Assembly (NCBI RefSeq): GCF_900182935.1
Contig: NZ_FXUE01000003.1
Location: 62,001 to 126,000, forward strand
Length of the DNA: 64,000 nucleotides
Origin: Fibrobacter sp. UWB10
GTDB lineage: Bacteria; Fibrobacterota; Fibrobacteria; Fibrobacterales; Fibrobacteraceae
Direction: 5' to 3'
A program made the translations under genes and the position numbers. Shown here one piece after another: positions 58,712 to 64,000 of the stretch (its first letter is position 1; the number at the start of each line of letters is the position of its first letter). Below the pieces are notes generated by a model. That model made no database searches. It saw only the letters and a list, made by a program, of their open reading frames with translations, and had not been told where the DNA came from.

Positions 58712-59028
58712 CGCTTTGATTCTTTGAAGTTTTTCTTATTCAACAACAAACTCTATCCGTTTTGTTTATCGGATATTGAAATTGTCGAAATTTCATCCAA
58801 AGAACAAGAGTTAAACTCTTTTACTCTTTAAATATAACATCTAAACGGGGATGTTGTACAAAAATATTTAATCTGCCTCGTTTTTTGGGGGCGTATTATC
58901 AAGTTATTCCAAATTGGAAAATTCACCCCTGTCAAACAAGCCATTTTTAATTCATTGTAAAATTTTTTCGAAAAAAAGTCTAAAGTAGGCTTAAAAAAGT
59001 GTGTATAGTATATGGACTGAAGAATTGA
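58712..59028. other. AT-rich non-coding stretch of the accessory island
   Basis: No gene is visible in these roughly 320 bases. A TATCCG-N9-CGGATA inverted repeat near 58756-58776 lies upstream of the coiled-coil gene and might be an operator. The right part runs into the RhuM remnant. Confidence 0.5.
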
Positions 59029-59403
59029 ATTTTAACTTCAAAGGACTACTATGAGAAAGATAAAGGCAATATTATTTCTGTGGGATTTCGCGTCAATACA
59101 CATCGAGGAATTCAGTTCCGGCGTTGGGCGAACCAGGTTTTGAAGGATTACATGCTCAAGGGTTACGCCGTGAATCAGCGGAAGATTGCTACAGACCTGC
59201 AAATTGCAGAACATCTGCAGGAACAAAGGCAACTCATTGACAACCAGGAGACACGAATAAGCAATGTGGATGACCGTCTTTCTTCAGTTGAACGGCATAT
59301 GTTTAAGGGTATGGGCGTGGAATTTTCGGCGTACAGAGTGTTGAACTTTGTGACACCGGACGAAATCATTGAAAAAGTGAACGAAAGCACCAAAGGAAAA
59401 TAA
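59029..59403 (+). pseudogene. Truncated RhuM-family virulence protein
   Basis: The frame, preceded by a stop at 59026, reads YYEKDKGNIISVGFRVNTHR then GIQFRRWANQVLKDYMLKGYAVNQRK, matching the central part of RhuM proteins (DVIISVGYRVNSxRGxQFRxWAxxxLKDYxxKGY). The usual N-terminal DNA-binding part is missing and there is no ATG before the match; GTG at 59080 gives only 107 residues. The tail is a coiled coil and a short unrelated end. RhuM genes often accompany mobile or accessory DNA, so this is probably a decayed remnant. Its function, if any, is unknown. Confidence 0.6.
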
Positions 59404-59545
59404 AACGGGGCGTTGCGGGGTGTCCCCGCAGTGGGGGTAGCGTAAGACCCGGCTGGGGCGGGTTTTGATCATGTTCCCGAAGGGGACGACTATGAGGGCG
59501 GGGCCGGGGGCTGGAGTGAGGGGGACTCCCTCCCCCCACAATCAT
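59404..59545. other. GC-rich hairpin-rich spacer
   Basis: About 140 bases with clustered G- and C-runs (GGGGTGTCCCCGCAGTGGGG, TCCCGAAGGGGA, GAGGGGGACTCCCTC). It contrasts sharply with the AT-rich island on its left. No gene is visible; a structured RNA or repeat is possible. Confidence 0.4.
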
Positions 59546-60754
59546 TTAGAAATAATACTTCGCTTTCGCCCAGATTTCGCGGTTCTTGTCGTAGCCTGCG
59601 AGTTGCCCGCGCTTGCCGCCAAAGTGGTCGTAACCGAGCGAAATCATGACTTGGTCGGTAACGGCGTAGTCGCCCGAGGCGCGGCAGTAGTAGCCGAGGT
59701 TGTCGATGTCGAATACGCCATAGAGCGAAAGTTTGAGCGTGTTGTTCAGCAGTTCCTTTGAAATGCGAAAAGTCATTTCAGAAGAATTTTTTTCGGCGGC
59801 CAAGTTGTGCGAATAGTCGGCGATGTACTTGTGCAAATACTGCACCATGAAAGTCCAGTTGTCACCGGCGTACCAATCGATACCACCGAGCGCATTGAAC
59901 GTGTTCTTGCGGGCGTAATCGAGGCTGTTGGCATAACCGAGTGCTTCGCCAAAGTATTCTGCGATTTCGGCACGCAGCACGAATTCGCCGATAGGCATCG
60001 ACATGTCGCCGCCGATCATCGTCATCGATTCATGAATGCCGTGAATGACGACAGAATCCATGCTGACGGGTTCTACGACAGAAACGGGCGACTGGTTGTG
60101 CGTATGGAGCGCCGAGATAGAGAAATCCAAATTCGAGAGGAAGAACGAAACGCGCGTTCCGAAGTCTCCGTTCTTGAATTTGGCATCGGGGCCTTCAGGA
60201 AAATCGAGGCCTGCTTTCTCGGGCAGATTTGGACGCCAGGGATTGTCTTCGCCGAGGGGCATCTGGAAGTATCGCGGTACGGGCACGTAAACGATTTCGG
60301 CATTCGCGCGCTCGCCAGGGTATTTGATGCGGAAACCGTCGACGGCCATGCGCATGTCGTCGTAATCGCTGGACATGAATTCGGTGTAATCAACAGGCGA
60401 AATCAGGTCGGTAACGCGGAGTCCGTCGGCAACGCCCCACACGACAATCTGGCGGCCCGCCTTGAATTCTACGAAGTCATTCTGGTAGTTAAAATACGCT
60501 TCTTGCAGCTGGATTCCGGTGCGGTCTTCGAGAATGCTGTTATGCACGCCATTTAGGCTGGTGAACAAGTAGGCGTTCTCGTAATCCACGCGTAATTCAG
60601 CACGCAGGCGTGTCCGCGACGTCGTAAAGTCGTGCGGATGCTTTGTCTGCACCGCATGATACGTATCCACGAACCCGTTGAATTGAAACGGACTTTCTTG
60701 GGCGAAGGCGGTCGCTGCCGCCATTCCGATCGCTAACCACCAGAATTTAGACAT
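59546..60754 (-). CDS. DUF1302-like outer-membrane barrel protein
   Basis: This 402-residue protein has signal MSKFWWLAIGMAAATAFA. The mature chain consists of amphipathic strands (GFVDTYHAV, SRTRLRAELRVDYENAYLF, FVEFKAGRQIVVWGVADGLRVTDL) and ends in a Phe (IWAKAKYYF), a classical porin C-terminus. The pattern GRQxxxWGxADGLRVTDLISP is typical of DUF1302. This family is found with LolA-like and MMPL transporters, as here. It could form the outer-membrane exit of the system. It is the last gene of a three-gene operon. Confidence 0.8.
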   Translation of the reverse strand: MSKFWWLAIGMAAATAFAQESPFQFNGFVDTYHAVQTKHPHDFTTSRTRLRAELRVDYENAYLFTSLNGVHNSILEDRTGIQLQEAYFNYQNDFVEFKAGRQIVVWGVADGLRVTDLISPVDYTEFMSSDYDDMRMAVDGFRIKYPGERANAEIVYVPVPRYFQMPLGEDNPWRPNLPEKAGLDFPEGPDAKFKNGDFGTRVSFFLSNLDFSISALHTHNQSPVSVVEPVSMDSVVIHGIHESMTMIGGDMSMPIGEFVLRAEIAEYFGEALGYANSLDYARKNTFNALGGIDWYAGDNWTFMVQYLHKYIADYSHNLAAEKNSSEMTFRISKELLNNTLKLSLYGVFDIDNLGYYCRASGDYAVTDQVMISLGYDHFGGKRGQLAGYDKNREIWAKAKYYF

Positions 60755-60756
60755 TG

Positions 60757-61539
60757 CTAGAGTCCTCTTTCCAAGCGCGGAACGGTGAATGTCTTTGCGT
60801 CAACCGGAATGTTGAACTTGATGTCGCCAAATTCGAGGATAGTCTTGTGGTTGGCTTGCACGTTTTCCATGGTCATCTTGCCGATAGCCCAGAAACCATC
60901 CACCTGCACGACGCTTTCGACCTTCAGCAAACGGTGCAGTTTGCCAAGCTTGTCGTAGTATTCCACCTTGGCGGCAATCAAGCAATCCTTGCGAATCCAG
61001 GAAATTTTCTTCGAAAAAATTTCGTCGCCCTTTTTCGGAACGGATTCCACGACCCAGCAGTCTATGCCATCGACTTTTTCTTCGCGCACGAATGTATGCG
61101 TGTCTTCGTCAATGTTGCGCTGGCCCACATCGTCGTAGGTAAAGTCGGAACCCATGAAGTAGTCCGTCTTGGAGCTCTTTCCGCTGATGCGGCGCGTCTT
61201 TTTCATGGCAGGCAGGTAAAGCCACTTGTCGTCATCCTTGTTGATGTCGTCGTAATCGACAGTCAGGAATCCCGTGCCCTTCACGTCGTTGGGGTAGCGG
61301 AAAAACATAATCTGCTTGGTGTCCTTGCCCACGTCCATAGCAAACGAGGTGATCTTGCGTTCGCGCTTGCTGCCGCTCTTGTTTACGAGTGTCATCGAAA
61401 GTTCGGAACTACGCGTGTCGCCATCGGGGCGGTCGTGTACCTTCTGTATAATGTCGCGGCCGGTTAAAGTTTCTGCGCACACCATGGCGCTTAATGCGAC
61501 AACGATTGTCGCGGCTGTTTTTGCAATTTTCATTGTCAT
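60757..61539 (-). CDS. LolA-like outer-membrane lipoprotein-sorting protein
   Basis: This 260-residue periplasmic protein has signal [50 protein letters not shown] and [21 protein letters not shown], then [34 protein letters not shown] are the hallmarks of the LolA-like (DUF4292-type) proteins co-encoded with MMPL transporters. It probably shuttles a lipid or hydrophobic cargo across the periplasm. It starts nine bases after the transporter stop. Confidence 0.85.
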   Translation of the reverse strand: MTMKIAKTAATIVVALSAMVCAETLTGRDIIQKVHDRPDGDTRSSELSMTLVNKSGSKRERKITSFAMDVGKDTKQIMFFRYPNDVKGTGFLTVDYDDINKDDDKWLYLPAMKKTRRISGKSSKTDYFMGSDFTYDDVGQRNIDEDTHTFVREEKVDGIDCWVVESVPKKGDEIFSKKISWIRKDCLIAAKVEYYDKLGKLHRLLKVESVVQVDGFWAIGKMTMENVQANHKTILEFGDIKFNIPVDAKTFTVPRLERGL

Positions 61540-61548
61540 GATTTTCTC

Positions 61549-63924
61549 CTATTTTCCAAAAATCTTGAATTTCTTAATCAAAAGCGGTGTTACGAACAGG
61601 TCGGCGAGCAATGCCGAGACAAGGCCGATAAACACCACGAAGCCGAAGTTGAACATCTGCGTTGCGGCCGAGGTGGTAAAGCCCGCAAAGGTCGCCACCA
61701 TGATAATCGACGTCATCACGAGGGCCGGGCCTGCCGTGCGGAATACGTTGAGAATCGATTCGCGGTAATCGTGGGTACGGTCAAATTCTACATGCCCGTG
61801 GTTGATAAAGTGAATCGTATCGTCAACGGAAAGGCCGATAATCATCGGGATGAGCGTCGCGGTCATCATGTCAAGCGGAATGTCCGTGAGTCCGAGGTAG
61901 CCGCCCACGAAAATACCCGGAGCGATGTTCGGAATCATGCCGATAAGGCCCGTGCGAATGCTGCCGAAAACGATCATCAAAAGGACAGCCACGATGACTA
62001 CAGAAATCAGGAACGATGTCATCTGGCCGACTTCCAGGTACTGCTGCATGGCGGTGAACTGCGGCAAGTTGCCCACGGCAGTCACTTTTGCGTCCGGGTA
62101 AAGCTTGCGTGCGAAATTCTGCAAGTCCTCGATTTCCTTCTGGAGTTCGTTGGAGTTGTAGCTCGAAATTTCAATCATCAGGCGGAGCTTCTTGTAATCG
62201 TAATCCATCCAGTAGCTCGCTTCGCTGCCGCCCGCGTTTTCGTAGAGCAAAAGCAACTGAGCGACTTCTTCTTCGGTTTCGGGAATGGCGTATTTTTCCT
62301 GACGGTTTTCGTTCAGCGTGCGGTCCAAATCCTTGACGATGTCAAGAATGGAGGTGGAACGCTTGGTGAGCGGGTACTTGCCGGCATGATCCTGCAACTG
62401 TTCGAGCTTTTTCAGATTCTCGACTTCCTTGGCTTTGTCGTTTGTACCAAAGTCAATCACCAGGTCGTACGAATAGAAACTTCCGATTTCCGATTCTGCC
62501 ACGTAGAGCATCTTGTTCACGTATTCGACCTTGCGGCCCATGGTGCGTTCCACGTCAAAGGCGGGTTCTATCTTGGTGAGCCCGAAAGCAGAAATTGCAG
62601 TTACGATGGCGAATACAATCGCAATCGGCTTGCCGTGACCGAGTACGAACTTGCCGATAGAATCAAGAATGAGTCCCATGCGCGTGTCGCCGCGTTCAAG
62701 CACCTTGGCGTTCGGCTTCTTGTCTTTACCGAAGCTCAAGAGAATCGGCGAAACCGTCAGTGCTACAAGCAGAATGAATGCAATCGCAATCGACGAGAGA
62801 ATGCCCACAGAGCGAATGGGCTTAAGCATCACGGACAGGAACGAGAGCAACGCCACGATGGTGGTAAGGCCAGAGAACAGCACCGACCAGCCCGTTTCAC
62901 GCATGGCGTAAAGCACCGATTCCTTGCGTTTGCCCGTAAGCATCATGTTCTTGCGGAAGAAAGAATTGATGTGAATGTTGTATGCAATCGAAACGGCGAA
63001 CGCCAAAATCACGGGCACCATGATGTTGGTTACGTCCATATAAAGGCCAAGGTAACCCACTAGACCGAAAGTCATAATGACGCCAGCAAATGTCGTAATC
63101 AACGGAGAGACGATTCCGCGCAGCGAACGCGTCACCAAGAACATCACGATGATGGCGCAGAGAATCGTCATGATGAAAATGCGGCCCATTTCCTGACCGA
63201 TGTAGGTCATTTTCTCGAAGCTCAAGTAAGGCATGCCTGTTGCACGCGGGTTCAGCGGTGCATACTTTTCCTTCGCGATGATTTCAGCCGTTTCGCGGCC
63301 CGTCTGCATGTCGGGCGCTTCTGCTTTTTCGCCCTTCGCTTCGCCTTCGGCCTTCCACACGGAATCTTCAGGGAAGGGGCGCAGCTTGATGTTGATGAAG
63401 GCCTGCTTGCGGTCACTTGAAATCAGCTTCTTCGCCAGTTCCGGCTTGTCGGCCAGTCGCTTCTCAATTTCAGCAATGCCAGCCTCGTCTGTCGGGATTT
63501 CTTCGGGCACAATCTGCGTGATTTCCATGCCCTCTTCGGTGCCGAGCATGTATTCCAAATCGACAATTGAAGTCGCCTTGCCGTCGGAATACGAGAGGCT
63601 GTCGCGCAGTTCGTTCGAAAGTTCGCGCAAAAGCTTCAGGTTGTCCGGCGTCAAGATGGAATGGTCGCTTTCGACCAGCACGCCCACGAAATAGTCGTTA
63701 CCGAAAGTTTCCTTGAACTTGTCCGTTTCGACAAGCATCGGGTCGCCCTCAATAAAGTAGCTGTCCCACGAGGCTTCGACGTAGATTTTTTTCATGCCCA
63801 CGATCGAAACCGCAAGCAAAACGACAAACGCCACCAGCAAAATGGCGCGGTGACCGAGCAAAAATTCGCCAAAACGGCCGAATCGCTCGTTGATTTTTTC
63901 AATGTTGATCTTTGGTAGGCTCAT
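61549..63924 (-). CDS. MMPL/RND-superfamily transporter (HAE3-like)
   Basis: This 791-residue inner-membrane transporter has twelve helices in two repeats of 1+5, each preceded by a large periplasmic loop. Conserved parts are ASWDSYFIEGDPMLVE, AIAYNIHINSFFRKNMML and GLSVDDTIHFINHGHVEFDR (proton-relay Asp pair in helices 4 and 10). HAE3/MMPL members export lipids or hopanoids. Together with the LolA-like and DUF1302 proteins it forms an envelope transport system like that described for hopanoid or alkane-associated export. The substrate is unknown. A CATTTGGAGTAGAA element lies upstream near 63980. Confidence 0.9.
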   Translation of the reverse strand: MSLPKINIEKINERFGRFGEFLLGHRAILLVAFVVLLAVSIVGMKKIYVEASWDSYFIEGDPMLVETDKFKETFGNDYFVGVLVESDHSILTPDNLKLLRELSNELRDSLSYSDGKATSIVDLEYMLGTEEGMEITQIVPEEIPTDEAGIAEIEKRLADKPELAKKLISSDRKQAFINIKLRPFPEDSVWKAEGEAKGEKAEAPDMQTGRETAEIIAKEKYAPLNPRATGMPYLSFEKMTYIGQEMGRIFIMTILCAIIVMFLVTRSLRGIVSPLITTFAGVIMTFGLVGYLGLYMDVTNIMVPVILAFAVSIAYNIHINSFFRKNMMLTGKRKESVLYAMRETGWSVLFSGLTTIVALLSFLSVMLKPIRSVGILSSIAIAFILLVALTVSPILLSFGKDKKPNAKVLERGDTRMGLILDSIGKFVLGHGKPIAIVFAIVTAISAFGLTKIEPAFDVERTMGRKVEYVNKMLYVAESEIGSFYSYDLVIDFGTNDKAKEVENLKKLEQLQDHAGKYPLTKRSTSILDIVKDLDRTLNENRQEKYAIPETEEEVAQLLLLYENAGGSEASYWMDYDYKKLRLMIEISSYNSNELQKEIEDLQNFARKLYPDAKVTAVGNLPQFTAMQQYLEVGQMTSFLISVVIVAVLLMIVFGSIRTGLIGMIPNIAPGIFVGGYLGLTDIPLDMMTATLIPMIIGLSVDDTIHFINHGHVEFDRTHDYRESILNVFRTAGPALVMTSIIMVATFAGFTTSAATQMFNFGFVVFIGLVSALLADLFVTPLLIKKFKIFGK

Positions 63925-64000
63925 TGTATCCTCTTTTTTTTGCGGTGCAAAAATAGGGAGATTGGCCTAAAAATTCTACTCCAAATGGTTTTGCTTAAAA

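Overview
The window looks like chromosomal DNA of a Fibrobacter-type bacterium (phylum Fibrobacterota, probably rumen or gut). The evidence is two proteins with the Fibrobacter succinogenes major paralogous (FISUMP) domain, a secreted GH30 glucuronoxylanase, a gingipain-like PorU protease of the type IX secretion system, a type III glutamine synthetase, and many short lipoproteins. Several genes carry a Bacteroidetes-like TAnnTTTG promoter box. The assignment is inferred from gene content; no rRNA or tRNA was seen.

Layout. 1-9 kb: end of a GGDEF protein, an MgtC/DUF4010 membrane protein, a ThiD-like kinase, a FISUMP lipoprotein, typA, a degenerate receiver protein, a lamin-tail lipoprotein, a GGQ release-factor-like protein and two exported proteins. 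9-14 kb: porU and a membrane protein. 14-20 kb: metK, then a small type II secretion/pilus cluster (secretin, a GspL/GspC-like hybrid, GspK-, GspI- and GspJ-like pseudopilins). 20-23 kb: a processive GT2 glycosyltransferase, a TusA-domain protein and two small proteins. 23-25 kb: glnK-amtB behind a sigma-54 promoter. 25-29 kb: an outer-membrane barrel, a VWA lipoprotein and a diguanylate cyclase. 29-33.5 kb: biotin operon bioA-bioW-bioF-bioD flanked by a 42-bp direct repeat. 33.5-42 kb: GNAT and LysR genes divergent from a cluster of redox/flavin proteins, most with export signals. 42-53.5 kb: GH30 xylanase, pyrimidine operon carA-pyrG-carB behind a pyrBI-like attenuator, glnN behind a second sigma-54 promoter, and a second FISUMP protein. 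53.6-57 kb: a DUF1007/NicO nickel-cobalt pair and tonB-exbB-exbD. 57-59.5 kb: an AT-rich accessory island with an FRG-domain protein, a membrane coiled-coil protein and a RhuM remnant. 59.5-64 kb: an MMPL/RND transporter operon.

Together the genes describe a Gram-negative polysaccharide degrader with nitrogen assimilation under sigma-54, its own biotin synthesis from pimelate, and several envelope export systems. The most notable signals are the UTP-sensing-type attenuator before carA, the paired sigma-54 promoters with a PII protein lacking Tyr51, the direct repeats around the biotin operon, a heptamer repeat inside bioD, the GspL-GspC-like hybrid, the exported redox cluster, and the two-gene FRG island.
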